A stretch of 64,000 bases of DNA from Strongylocentrotus purpuratus (Eukaryota; Echinodermata; Echinoidea; Camarodonta; Strongylocentrotidae). The notes beneath the pieces are model-generated. The model saw nothing but the letters and a program-made list of their open reading frames with translations. It was not told the DNA's origin and searched no databases. Made by a program: the position numbers and the translations under genes. Every line of letters starts with the position of its first letter. Positions within the stretch are counted from its first letter, which is position 1. Positions 1 to 14,200 of the stretch are shown here, piece after piece. Where the stretch lies: the NCBI RefSeq assembly GCF_000002235.5, contig NW_022145596.1, forward strand, positions 5,080,352 to 5,144,351, read 5' to 3'.

Positions 1-1720
1 TGGCACATATTTTGAAAGGAGTTTAATACTAGAACTTTGGTAATTTCTTCATTTTGCGAAACACCTTTGTGTTTTACTTTTTTATATTAAGCAAAAGTCA
101 CTTCTCCTTGGTTACAGATATAGCTTAATCTTGTTACTGTACTCATAACAAATATATTTTAAAATCTATTTACAATTAAAAATAATATGTCGTTGATTAT
201 CTTCATAAATGTAACATCAAGCTGTTAACTGAACGGGAATATTTGTGTCCTCATGTGGACCCGTCGTGACAGAAAATATCAACCGGGGTGTAATGCTATC
301 CATTATGCATAAAGGCCGTGTGTATCGATAACGGAATGTTGCATGGTTGTGAAGACCATGCTCCGCTGATTGTCATGCTATGAAGAAGTATGTCTTTGCT
401 TTGCAGAAAATCGTGTTGTTGTTTCCTTTCTTCTAGTTTCGAATATCAGTTGTGCATGGGCAGATCCAGGGCAGAACCGCCTCGACCCCACTTAGAATTC
501 TTAAGAAGGCCATCAGAAGAGCAATCGGCAGTGTTTTTGTTTGTTGTGGGGGGGGGGGTTGTTTTGTTTAGTCTGAGGATGTCTTTGTTTGTTAATATTT
601 TTCTTTGAGTTTTCTGCGGGATTCCAGCGGGAAAATATATATCTATTTTAATGCCTTTGCGTCTACCACTCCGATATAACTTGGAGGGGGCGGTAGGACC
701 CCCAAATCATCATATTCCCGGAAAAAAGACATGTCGGGACAAATTCAAACCCTTTCCCCTTTAAATTTTTGACCATTTCGGAACTGCATGCTGCCTGTAG
801 TGTTTGTACTCTTGGTTGCCAGCACCCCCCGAAAAACATAGCAATGACAGATCTTGCGTGTTAAAGTGCATTGATAAGCGGATCTACATTGTACCTACTT
901 GACCTAATAATATACATTTATTGTGATATGCTATGATTGTACAATGACGAATAAGATAAGTCATTAAACTGAATTTTCAACAGAACGGGCCAATTTTTTT
1001 TAACAAACGCCCTTCCCGAAAATAAGTATAAAGTGTTGTTATTAAGTTAGCAAGGGAAATTAACGTGACATGCCGTGAAAAAGATTTTACACCATCTTCA
1101 GTGTATTGATTGTGATGTCTATCAAAATTACATTTATTTTTTCCTATAGCGTTCATCGTTTACTTCGAGGGGGGGGGGGGGGTAATAACGAAGTTTTGTT
1201 AGCTTTATTGGTTTAGTTCTCTGAGATTTTCGAGCCCTGCAACCTCTTTAAAATACTTCGACACCAGTCTACTTACCGAGCAGCACCCTCAATACACACC
1301 ATTTTTAATATCAAGCGACTCTGTAGCCCATCTCTCTGGTGCTACGCCACTGCTTGTCTCGTTTATCTCATCACGAGCGAAAATAAGATTTCTATAAGCA
1401 TGATAAGGTCATCGTCATTTCATGACACCCGGGATATAGACCGCACTGTATGTTGTATACCTAGACGTGGATTATCAAATCATCGTATTATCTGATCATC
1501 GGTGGTATACCGCCCAACATCTTATTGGAATATTAGGAGCTAGCTGCCCTCGCTTGGCAGATATTCATACAGTACGTGGCCTGTAGGGGAGTGCAACGGC
1601 GGTAGTGAGGTGTCGAAAAGGGGGCACGTACCCTTAATGTAATCAATTTGACGTGTCAAGATGTTGATAATGGTACTCCTTCTCCACCTCCGTCTTTTCC
1701 TCCTCATACTAATTATAATA
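1..1720. other. Non-coding AT-rich DNA
   Basis: No supported gene. It holds G homopolymers near 549-558 and at 1169-1182 (14 G). Open frames here are short and not conserved-looking. Confidence 0.7.
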
Positions 1721-1724
1721 TTGA

Positions 1725-1960
1725 TAAAAATGATGATTATGATATCAATAACAATAATGATGATGATGATGATGACAATAATAATGATGAAGTGATACAA
1801 AATGATGAAAATGATAATAATAATAATAATAACAATCATGATAATAATAATAATAACAATTATAATAATAATAATATTTATAGTAACAATAATAATAATG
1901 ATAACAATAATAATAATACTATTAATAATGATGATGATGGTAATAAAAGGAAAAAAGATA
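1725..1960. repeat. (AAT)n/(GAT)n trinucleotide microsatellite
   Basis: Imperfect AAT, GAT and AAC trinucleotides over about 230 bp. They open frames on both strands that translate as Asn/Asp or Ile/Val homopolymers. These are not genes. Confidence 0.9.
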
Positions 1961-1965
1961 AATAG

Positions 1966-3600
1966 TTGATATTATTCAGTGACATATACTTATACATGCT
2001 CATTAAAATCTTTCGGATGTCACAGAGAACAAATAAACAATTTCAAGAATCCATAGATTTATAACTCTTATAACATATAGAAAACGATATAACCAAAGTC
2101 CTAGGGCTTCAATAAACATATAGATTTATGAAATGTACTTTGTAACATTTATAAAATGTCAAGAGTCCTTGGGCGTTGATCACGTATTAGGAGAAGAAGA
2201 ACAAGTAAATTACCATTCAGTGGATATACTCCTGTCTAACGCCATTGTTTTTGTTGGGGTTTTTTAAAACATAAAAATTATGTTTTGTTTATGTGTGAAA
2301 TTATATTGAGAAATAATTTAGTTTTTAGGGCTGATGTAATTGAATATAATTAATAGTTATTAGAAAATTTTCTATTCTAAAGATATATTTCGATGTTTTT
2401 ATGACAAATTTATATCATCAAAATGCACATCGTCGATGATTATTTTTTAAATTCATTTATTCAAATACGTTATGGATTTATTTCAGCGATATCATGAAGA
2501 ATGATTTGAAAGTGCAGATAATCGTCTTCATAATAAGATATTATGGAGTAAATATTTGTGCGTTACGACATGGGGGGTAATATGCTGTCTGAAAATGTCA
2601 TTTAGTCTACATACGTACTAGATATTTGTCTGCATGCTAAAACGTTTATGTTATCTATAATCTTAGTGAATGAAGTAGTCTTCCTGCTGGGTTTTTCATG
2701 GGGGTGGGGGAAGGTGTTCCGTTCGAAACAAGTCATACCGATGATGCTTATTGATACATTTGATGTTTATTCATGAGATGGGGGCGTTATTGCTGGAAGG
2801 TGTTTTTTTCTCCCGAAGTTGATGATCATGATGGCTTCCGATATCGACAAGAAACTTGTCAAACTGTCTTAAGATTAACTCTAGGGGGATGAACTTCGAT
2901 AAATATGTTTTTCTGCATATGAGGCCTGCAACCTCTGTCTATTTATTTATCTTTATTTTAAGATTGGTGAATCAAATCGATGTTCATCGGGCTTAAGTGA
3001 TAGCGTTACGAACAGAGACGATTGATCAATAATTTACGGACATAGAAGATGGCAAAAATGGTTTGTCAGTGGCGTCGCCAAAAGATTTTGTTTCTAAATG
3101 GGGGCGGGGGTATCGGAGATTCCTATATCTTCAGATTTTGGAATGTTACTGACAGTGGTCTTGGGAATACGCTCAGCCAAAATACACCCACCACTCACCC
3201 TCCCCCCCTCCCCCTGAAAAATATCTACTTTTAGCTCATCCACAAAGCTTTTACAGACTCATCACTATGCTTTCCATTGTCATACCTCACAGACGACAGA
3301 GAGGGTGTGGTACATCCCCCCTACTTTCCATTAAAAGTGAAGAAAAAAAATGACAAAAAAATATCCACCAATATCCTTCCAATGTCCTCCCATCTAGCCA
3401 AACGTTCTTTATACCTCATAAACATGCTCTTCCCCTACATTTAACTTCCGAATTTACGGCGTTTCTAAAATGGTATTACGCCCTTTATCGCCCAATGACT
3501 TATACCCCCCCCCTACCCCTTCTCCCTATTTCCCATCCAAGTATCTGGTGTAGCCAAAGGGACTTATATCATAGATCTCCTATGGACATTCACCACCCTA
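1966..3600. other. Non-coding AT-rich DNA
   Basis: No supported gene. From about 3067 (GTGGCGTCGCC, then a G-rich stretch) the sequence resembles the degenerate ends of the hAT-like MITEs found elsewhere in the window. It then becomes C-rich up to the tandem repeat at 3612. Confidence 0.55.
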
Positions 3601-3611
3601 ATCCATTCAAA

Positions 3612-3970
3612 GCCATCGATGTTGTCTGGATGCTATCACAGTAATGAAATGGGTATTACACCCTTCATCGTCATTCAAACGTTATGTCACCCCTTAACCC
3701 CAACACCCCTAGATTTACCCTTCCTTTTTCCCCTCCCGACCTTTCAGTGAAACCATCGATGTTGTCTGGATGCTATCACAGTAATGAAATGGGTATTACA
3801 TCCTTCATCGTCCATAGATATACCCCTCCATCTCCCTTCCAATATGTCCATCCTCTTGCTGTAATCAAACGTTATGTCACCCCTTAACCCCCACACCCCT
3901 AGATTTACCCTTCCTTATTCCCTCCCGACCTTTCAGCATAACCATCTATGTTGTCCGGATGCAATCACAT
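3612..3970. repeat. Tandem duplication, two and a half units of 140-189 bp
   Basis: The block starting CCATCGATGTTGTCTGG recurs at 3613, 3753 and, diverged (CCATCTATGTTGTCCGG), at 3942. The following ATCACAGTAATGAAATGGG and the C-rich part with CCCTAGATTTACCCTTCC also recur. The second unit has an extra insertion of about 49 bp. Confidence 0.85.
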
Positions 3971-6900
3971 GAGGAATCGTAGCTTGCAGGTGCAATGGTA
4001 ACACTGTGTTAAGGGCTCACTGATGGAAACCTTGAACTTGTGAGAAAATCTACATCTCTTTCACCCTCCAGTGGCGGCATAATTAGCTGATCGCTTCGCC
4101 TGATTTCATCCCCAACCAATACTGCGGTTATATTAAAGTGGCCAGAAACATTAGATACATGTACATGTAGAAACAGTGGCTAGAACTAGTGGATATTCCG
4201 GGCTACAATAAAGAAAGTTACAATTTTGATCATGATTTTCAATTTAAAAGTAGGCCTAACTGATATTAATTAATACTTACTGATATTATGATATTCTTGA
4301 GACAAATAATTTGTCTAAAATTTGGTTATTAATTAATAGATGTGGATACAAAATAGAGATGTTTGTGTTATTAGAGTGGCTGCTGAATTTTTATTGAAAA
4401 TAGATTTGGAGCGAAGAATATTATGGAATGCATTTAAAAAAAAAAATTTACCGTTGATTGATAATCATCTCATCAATGCCAATGTAATTGTTAAAAATGG
4501 TAAAGTCTTCTTTGTTTGTATTTTATTTATATTTATATGTGTTGTACCTTACTGGGCTTCGTGGAAGACCATGAATCATTTCTTTAAATATAGATAAATA
4601 AATAAATAAATAATGAATAAATAGATAGATAAATATATAAATAAGTAAATAAACGAAATATAACCAGATAAATGAGTTATTTTAATACATAAAACTGTCT
4701 TATAATTATGTCGAAGCACTCGAGCCCTATACTCAGTAAAGACCAACACAATCTGGTTCATGTATTGTCAAGCTATTACATGTATTAGGTTAAAGATGGT
4801 TATTCTTTGCCCATTGTATACAAATATGATTGGTAACTTTGGACCTTAAACCTCATTTTGGTCATTCTGACGTTATCTAATGTCTCTTTATCTCGTCTAA
4901 AGTTCACAATGTGGCATTTATTGTGCATAAATGCACACGTAATCTAGTTAATTGCAGTTATAATCATTCTGAATGGCAACCATGTTTGTTTTTTCTGTGC
5001 ATCAAATCATTATTCAAGAGTTGGAGGACTGTTTGAGCTTTCCTTCAAAAAGGTATAGTGAGCACAGTTCGGGTTATTGTTTTTTTTTCTCGACAAGCTA
5101 GAGTCCCTTTATACTCGAGGGCGCCATCTCATGTCTAACATCAAAGTTATTTGACGATAATTTTGATCTCAAACACTCAAATAGTTGACAGGAACAATCG
5201 AAGATTTTATTTCATTTGGACTGAAAACGGATTTTCTTATCAAGGATGGCACTAGCCAACCGTTATTTTGTCACTATTATGGATTGCGTCTTGTTCCATT
5301 TAACTTTTTTAAATAACTGCTTTTATAAAAGCACAATATTCCATTATGCAGTTTTAATAAAGTTTTACTTGATGAATTTGAATAGCTTGGAAAACACTTT
5401 TTTGTAATTTGACGTGTCAATTACTTTTCATACCATGTATATTTAATATCCCGATAATCAGTTATACTACCAAAGTCCTCCACCCTCTTGCATGAATTAT
5501 TAATGATCTTGGTTCAATCTTTCTACTACTCCTTCTTAGACCTACTCCTTCTTTGACCTTTCATATACATTACAAATATTCAACCCACCCCCCCCCCCCC
5601 CCACCCCGACCAAGAAGTTACCGCAGAGCCCTTACCCCGCCGGTCATGTTCGTCACTGGAACATAAGTGGAACATTACAAGATGTTTTAAAATGTTTGAT
5701 TACTACTCCAGAGACACTCTAGACCTCCTACTGATCCGTAAGTAGTGTGGTACAGCCACTTTGGGGTGAGCATGGGGGGTCGGGGGTGTTGGGGGTACGT
5801 GCCCGAAGTGACTGACCGGAAAAAAGAGACGATATAGAGAGCAAGGGGATAAAGGAAGGCAAATTTGGAGGTGATGTGAAGATGACACGACCCCCTCTCA
5901 CACTTTCTCCTAATTCGAAAACCTTGTTCTGTCAACAGTCACCCCTTTTGTCCGACAATGCCTCCGAAACCAGTGCTCCCCCCCCCCCCTCAGCCCCACA
6001 GCTCCACCCAGGCTACGCCCCTGCCCGTAAGAAGTCTTACTTCCATCACCGCGTACACCCTGTAAATATGCCCTTGGTATACCTTTTCAGTTCTATTTGA
6101 AGACCAATGACTCACCCTCATGTTTACCTAATGTCTTTGTAGTATTCCTACCTAGGTACCTCTACCTTACCGAGGCACCCCTGGAAACGTAACATGAAAA
6201 GGGTGAAAGATATCCAATTCCATTTAAGACTTCAGGCATGCATGGTCCAAGAGATCCCAAGTCGACTGCGAATAATTTGTCAGTTAAGCTGTGGGAAGGT
6301 AAAAGGAGAATTTTGAGAAGTAACAGGATCTGTAAATTATTACGCACTTAAATATGATGTGAGCAACGGGTCCCATTTCTAACTTTATCGGAGAATTGAA
6401 TGAACGTGTGCAATATTTATCACTGTTTACTTAAATTTCACCTTCCTCGTCAGAATTTACGTCGAAAAACAAAGTTTGAGCTTGCTATGCAATTTTGAGA
6501 AATCTGAGGTGGTGGGGGAGGGGAGGGGGAACTACTTCTTTCCCCTTCTCTTACGAGAAAAAGATATGTTGTAAAAATGTATAGGAGTGGGAGGAGTTGT
6601 AGAAAAGTCTATTATTATAATGTCAATAAAGACAATTTCATCATTGATAATCAGATCGTGTCATTTGTTTGAATAGTTAGACAAATTGAATAGCTTTAGC
6701 ACGTATCCTATTTGATTACTGGTATAAAGGGTTATAATAGGTAAACATGACGTTCAAATATGGGCATCCGATTTCTCATGGGGACCATTGTGTTGAAAAC
6801 TTCATCAATTAAGGAATATCACAAACTATATAAAGGGCTTGATGCCTTAACTTTTCATGACCCCTAATGTCCATTCATCAAATTTCGGAGGTGATGAGAG

Positions 6901-9900
6901 TTAAGAAGTCGATTTTGTAGTTTCATAATCCGTGTTGAATGACCGTCGCCTGGACAGTGGGCCGCGGACAGTCACAACCGGACAATATCATAATTTACCA
7001 AGTTGGGTATTATCTAGAATGGGCAGCTGTCTTTCAGGATAAGTAAATATTAGTTGATGGTATCTGTCCAATGTGGGGAGTATTAGTTAGTTATCTTTTA
7101 CCCTCTTTACAAATCCTCCACCTCCTCCTCCTCCCTCCCCCTCCCCCGGTCCACGCCAATGACCAGATGCAATTAGATTGTCTGCTCTTGTATACAATAG
7201 AAACATTTTGAAATACTATGGACCTATTTTGCTTTGGGTCATCCCCGTAATTTCTTCATGATCTACCGTAGATCTGGAGGCATTATTTTACTAAGAGTGT
7301 AACCAAGCACGAACCAGCATTTTTTTTTTGTTGTAAAATGGTAATACAATTTTTAAAATTAATTATCTATTTCATATACCTATGCTCTTGTAAGATACAG
7401 ATAAAAACGTTCCAGCGCATTTCTTAATTGAAGTGCTATATTTCACAACCTGGCTGCATGGTTTCATTCTAATGGTAAAAATCAGTGCTTCATTCATTGC
7501 TCTATCATCTCTTTTCTCCTCTATTTATTCAACGGTTTTCTTTTATCTACTATCATCCGTCAGGGTTGATTCGACAGACTATATTTACTTTAGAGGTGTT
7601 CCATTAAACAAATGTAGTGTTCTCTATATTGACACGCTAGCTTTACAGCACACAATACTTTACCCGTCTTCTAAAGGGGTATTGCGAGGTTCGATGATAC
7701 AGCGATTTATTCTGAGCACTGGTGTTGTTCCTGTAAGGTTGCAAGAGGATAACATATCTTTCTTAAGGAATAGAAATGCAGGAAAAAGCCGAGAGATAAA
7801 AAGAATTGACACCCTGAATATATTAGTATCAAGATGTGTATGATTATAATTATAAAAGAAACCATGTGATGTGGAAGGGTGCCAAACAAAAAACGACGAG
7901 GGGGAGGGGGGGGGGCTCACGATTTATCAAACAAAGACAGCAAAATAGAGTAAACCCATCGCTATTTCTTTTCGGGATAATGGCATAATAAGTAAGGCAG
8001 GACAAGATTTAAGAAGTGAAGAATGTTTCGGTTTGCCGTTCAAAACCTCCATATGCTTTGTCATGTTTATGTGAATGGAGTAATTCTGTTTTGCTAATGT
8101 TATTCATCTAAACCTCCCAGGGGCAGTTATGACAACCAAACGAGTGCACATTACTGTATGCGTATTTTGATAAACAAACACAAAATATCCTCAACAATAA
8201 CAAACAGAAAATCATGAAATCTGCCCCGGAATGTCTTCATTTTATCTGAACTCCTATCGCCATCCAATAACCAATTCTAATACTGGTGTCAAATGATCCC
8301 GAGAGTGCAAGGGCCCTTCGTACGCTTAGCCTAAAATCAACACCACTTTCTTAAATACAAAGGAAAGGTCCCATCTTGGAGCAACAACGAAAGAGAGAAG
8401 GGGGCAATCAAATTCGACCCCTTTTCCTCATCGAATAACGGCCACAATTAAACAGGAATGTTGACAAATTGAAGAAAGCAACTGTATTAAAGAACAGTCT
8501 CGTTTGCTATCGAAAGCAATATGAGCAAACTGTTTTCTGTCGCTGAGCACGTTCATGGCCCAGTCGTCTGCTGGTACATAATTTGTTGTCGCCTGTTTCC
8601 CGCGCTTTGCTCAGTTTCGCTGGTGCGCCAAGGGAGTATGCACCTGGATGCAAAAGGATAATACATATGGGAGCAGTGGAAGGTGGATTCTGATTTGTAG
8701 GAAGGGAATAGTAATCGTGTGATGATTTTGCAGCATCAACATTTTGGTAGGTAAGTTGTGATCACCGTTCAAATATTCGCCAACATTTTATCCCGCATGG
8801 CAAAATTGCTTCCATCAAATTAGAAATGTTTTATTATGTTCTATTGCGTCTCTGTCATTTCTGAACAGATAATTATTTCTTCAACTGCATAACTCAGATT
8901 TTATTGGTTTTAAATGCGGATTACAGCATTCATCCTCAAAACGTAATATTTTGTTTTATTTACATTGAATGCAAAGAAAGCATTAGTGTCGCACCGAGGA
9001 AATTTTTTTTTTCTTCAAATTTCCATGATTTTTACACCCAACCATCAAAATAATTTTTCAAGAAAGTGACACTGTTTGAAAGGTTAGCCCCTGGATTGTC
9101 GACTTTCAAAAAGTTTTATTGTGTCAAACAGGTCACCATCTTTATTTCGATTGTTGAGGGAATAGTCGGGGAGCAGGCCTGGTCACAAGTTTGAAGGTGT
9201 CGTCACAGCTACCTCCAATATTCACAATAGGGATGCCTTTGTTGTTTTTGAGGACTCCACTCCTAATTTTGAGGACAACGCTAGTGATGCTTGAATGTAA
9301 TTTGATTGATTTTCACAGATTCACATTCTGTCTGTAAAGTTAACCTAATTTCATATCAAAGAACATAAATACTGGTAAATATGACCAAGTTAGACTCCGA
9401 GGGCGTTACAGAGATAAAGTTAGAACATTTTTACTACAGTCCGTAAGCTGAGCATCAGTTATCTAATCTAGCTCCAACGAATACATTTTGTGATTTATTT
9501 TTTACTGTACGAAATAGTTTGCAAAAGACAGCATTCAATCTACTTCAAGCTACGTGAGGAGACAATTTCTATAGCACAGGTTTGACAATTTTTAATGTTC
9601 ATCACTATAAAACTTGCGAAACTATTCCTCTATACATCTTGTGTTCCATTCACGAAGTCACTGTGAAATGAAATGCGCGTCGCCTTGTTGTGAACTAAGC
9701 TGCGAAGGTAAGTCTGATTAATTTTACAAAACTGTTCTCTTGTCATGCTTTTGGCGGCATCGCATGAATTAAGATATGTTGGAAAGTTTTAAGCATTGGA
9801 TCACCCAAGGGAAACAGAAAAGATGGCCACTATATAATTATAGACAGGTGACCTTTATAGAGAGGTAAATGTATTTTGCCATTTACTTTGTTCGTATTTA

Positions 9901-10200
9901 CTATTTGGACAATGCAGATAGGGAGGGTACACATGCGAAACTTGTCATTTTCTTCATAACTTATTATTTTCATATAAATATATTAACATTATATATCACC
10001 AGATGTTTGTAAAAATATGGTGCCTATATTATGGACCTATTACGGTACTCATATTGTGAGTACTTCATTGCGCTAACAATGCCAGTGGACTTAGCTATTT
10101 CTCATTGTTATCAGGAGAGAAGTGAAAAATCGTATTATTAATCCCTTCAAATATACTGCTTGTCAAGAATGGGGCACATCTGTCGCTTTATGTATTTTAT
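3971..10200. other. Non-coding DNA with MITE remnants
   Basis: No supported gene. Contents are an A/T-rich simple tract (about 4590-4660), a C-run at 5588-5602, a C-rich block ending in CAGGCTACGCCCCTGC near 6008-6023 that looks like the end of a reverse-oriented hAT-like MITE, a CTCC-rich tract at 7115-7147, and otherwise unremarkable AT-rich sequence. The 136-codon open frame at 7433-7843 resembles no family I know. Confidence 0.55.
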
Positions 10201-10559
10201 GCAAGTTTTGTGGATGAGTGTGTGTTCAGGGGGTGTGGGGGGGGGGGGGGGCTTCGCTATTCCTGTTTGAAATTAGATGGGGGGGGGGGTGTCAAGCGAA
10301 AACCGACATTTTCAACAACAAAAAACAGGGTCCTCAGATTTACAGTTTGCCGACAATGGTAAGAATGGTACCAGGGAATTTTGTTTAATCGTAGAGGATT
10401 AAAGAATTTATCAGGCAAGCAATCAAGCAAGAAGAAGAAGGAAAAACATCTTTAGAATTTGTTATTCATCAGCAGGGCTTAAGGACATGCAATTTACCAT
10501 AATACCATCAACATTTCTAAATTTGTTAACCGACAGAAATTTGAAATGGGGTTGATAGC

Positions 10560-11215
10560 CATTCAACCACCACCCCCCCCCCCCCATTCACTCACCGTCA
10601 GTCACGCCCTGAATGTGCACCATCCCACCACATCATCTTTAATCTCTATATAGCGACGGTGGAGGGGTGTCTAAGTTCACCGATCCACCATCTAGGACTC
10701 CATCTGCTGATGGGGGGGGGGGGGGTATGGTCATGCACTAATTACCCCAGTCTACATCTACTTTGGATAATGGGATAAGGATCTACTAAGCAGCCATGCA
10801 GTCATCATTTAATACTAAATCTATCAACGGGGTTTGGGTTCTATATATGCCTATCCATCCATCTACCATCCAAGTCTCAATTTGGTGATGGGAGGGGGGG
10901 AGGTATACATGGGGTGTCTATTTACACCCTCTCACTCACCCATTATCTAAGCCTACCTATACTGGTGGAAAGGGTCGTTCAACCTACCCACGCTCCATTC
11001 CAGTCTCTATCTTGTGCTTTGGGTGGGGGGGGGGGGGGAGCAGAAGATGTGTTTATCTTTCACCTTCCTACCCATCTATTTTACCATTATCCCTAGTGTA
11101 TACCAGCTGGGTTGATGTAGGGTATATACCCATACGCCCACCATCTCAGGCTACATCTCCTGATGGGGACCGGGGTGGGGGGGGGGGGGGGGGTACTGAC
11201 CCACCAAACAGTCAC
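10560..11215. repeat. Degenerate G-rich long-period repeat
   Basis: A loose unit of the form CCATCTxxGxCTxCATCTxCTGATGG followed by a G-run recurs near 10685, 10750, 10863, 10945, 10995 and 11138. G-runs follow most copies, up to 17 G at 11177-11193. Units are diverged and unevenly spaced. Confidence 0.6.
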
Positions 11216-11219
11216 CCCT

Positions 11220-14200
11220 GTTTGCTTGTTGTCATGGTAGTATAGGTTGGATGGGCGATGTAAAAGTGTGATTATTGAGAAGATGACGCCTTCTAATATA
11301 CCAGAGGACGTAGCCTGTCCACACCATCGACCAAGCATGGCTAAATACACGGCTTATCAATCAAAGCTTCATAACACCAAATTACATCAAAGCAGGCAAG
11401 CATGCAGACAGGCTATGCTACCAAAACACCTTCGTATGTGATACCACGAGAGTCCTGCATGTTTGCTATCACATTGATTCTTGTATGCTAAGACAGAATT
11501 ATTGCATGTAACGTGGTTGATAGTTCATTGTTTCTTTCGATGCTACGATATTCGTCTTTATTCCAAGAAATGTAAAATAGAATAAGGATTAGTGACTAAA
11601 AATCTGCAGATTGGTGTGTTTGGTTCAGTAATAGATAATCGTCATAATATAAAACATTATTTTATAACCCTCACAATTAAGAAAACTATGTTTCCTTTTT
11701 TGTATATTGTGTTTTACTTTGTTACCGCTACACTGTAGTTTGTGGAAAGTGGTAAAGAGTTGAGACAATCTGCAGATTAAAGTATTTGTTAAATCTAAAA
11801 TATAACTGTATTGATAATAATTATATTTCTTTTAAGGGATCAAATAATACACTGTAGTAGATTTTGAATAAGGTATGGAATTGTATAATCTTAATTGTGT
11901 AAAGATATTAATTTGCCGATTGCCAGCATGTGTACTTTGAATTTGATTTTTTTTTTAACGCAGAAATAAAATCAATCAATCAAACAAACAAACACAAACA
12001 AACAGATCAGTTGTGACCAAGACTGTTCACTGTAACTTCCCTCTGTATATATAATTACTAGTAGGCCTTTTGAAATTTTATTTTGAATTTGAAAATGACA
12101 TGAACGCGATTATATGACGTATGAAATTTTTGGAGAAAAAGCAGAGCAACATGGCGCCTTCGCTAAATTTCACCTAGCAACCATCTGTAAATGTAAATAA
12201 CATAGAACGCCTTACTTTTTTTTATTTTCCCACAACGTATAAAATGTTATATTCATCGTTTCACATGACGCTTGAATGCATGGATAAAAGACAGTAGTTG
12301 CAAATAAAGTGACATTATTTGTTTTAACGCTTGCATGACATCTGTAAGCTTTTGTTCTTTAACCACGCCTTCCGACCTAAAAACCGCAAGATTGTATATC
12401 TAGTATTGTCTGACAACTTATTCGTGATGACTATTTACTAGGGTGTTCCCTTATCCCTCTGTTTGTGCTCAGGCATTATCTTAAGACCAATGTTATTGCC
12501 TTGACAACAGGGAAACAATTTTGATTGTTATGACTTTATTTTCACACAAAATGTGTCAAATTGTCCTTCCCCTTTCAACTCGTTGTTTAAATATAGTTTT
12601 GATTTGATTTGATTTATTGGTTTCTGCATCTTTTTTTTTTCATCATACATTTTCATGAACATACTATGGTTTCATACAATATGTTAAGTGTATATAATTT
12701 TATACAGATAATAAACGAAATTAAACAAATATATTGAATGCATAATTAACATACATTATATGTAGGAGGGCTACAAAAATAAGCAAAGTAGCTTGACTTG
12801 CCCGCTGCCCTCAACTTAGATACAACAATAAAAATAATAATAAAAAAGAGTGTGACTTGCAGAGAAGAAAAGGAAAGGGGAAAGAAGGAGCGTTGGTAAT
12901 AATACAATAAATTTCATACATCTGCTGATTGAATGCAGTTGAGAAAGTAAATGAATCCTGCGTTCATTTGGTTCAAAATATCAGGGAAAAAAAATCTTGA
13001 AATGTTCAAATTATAATGCCCAATGCTGAGTAAGGTATGTAATTGTTTGTTTACATTAACAATAGTAGGAACAATATTCCGTACGCGTTAAAACTACCCT
13101 AACCTTGCAGCAACCAATTAAACCAGGGTTGAAATTCAAAGGAATTCCATAACTACCATGGTCGCAATCCATAGAATATATACCCATTTCCATCAGACAG
13201 ATTTTACATCAAACCTTTCTTAAAAGTTGGGTGTTTGCGCTTGCAACCAATGGTGTCCAGTCAGGCGGAAGGAGGGATGGGGGGGGGGGTTGCCACCGAC
13301 TTGACGCCCACTGACGGCGCTACACCAGTGTCTGCAACGACTCTACACACACCGCACCCACATGGCATACACCTGATTCATAACCACGTGTTCAGAGATG
13401 ATCCCAATCTTATCGCTCCATTAAATAAATATTAATTCTGCTCGCAGCATCGACGAATATATATACCACACCTGTCATAGCCGTCGACACCCACATAGTG
13501 GCGTAGCCTGGGTTTAGTCATGAAAAATGGGGGGGGGGGTGGGCTCTAGTCTGATAAGTGGACGAATTATTAGGGTCTGTAAAGGAGGTTGTGGGGGGGG
13601 GGCGCTCAGCAATAATTATACTTTTTTGCATCTCATCAGACTTTACGTTTAGTTAGGGTCTTGGAGGGGGGATCCCCTCACAAAGTAGGATATTTTATAT
13701 GTTTGAAATTATTTTTCCTATTATGATAGTTGGGTACCCAGCACATCTTTGTTTTTCTCGCAGATTTTTGCTTCGTTCAATTTTGGTATAATTTTTTGTT
13801 TGTATTGTAGTGTTTTTTTTTAAAGGAACTTTATTTAAGCATTTCTACCAATTTAATTTCCAAGTTGTTTATCAAACTTCATTAAATATAGGTAAACAAC
13901 TGTTTTCTTTTTACCAGATATGAATGTAATAAAAAAGTTGGCCTCCTATTATTCTAATATTTATTATAGTACTTAATAAAATCATTATCTTATTTCATAG
14001 CCAGGACTTGAATATATAAAGCACAGATCTACCCAAAGATTCAAACTGCCCTCTGCTTCGTCTTTACTAAGCATTCATCCACGAAAACTCGTGTGAATTT
14101 CAATCTCTATTGACCCTGGCTTGACAATAGTTCGGTTTCCAATTGCTCAGTCCCACTCGTATCGTATGTATTTCGACTGGAGACGGCGGAGACCCCTCCG

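Noticed and set aside
1648..1965. 105-codon Asn/Asp-rich open frame
   Set aside because: Translation of an AAT/GAT microsatellite; the opposite strand gives an equally long Ile-rich frame.
7433..7843. 136-codon open frame
   Set aside because: No recognisable domain, no splice context and ordinary AT-rich composition.
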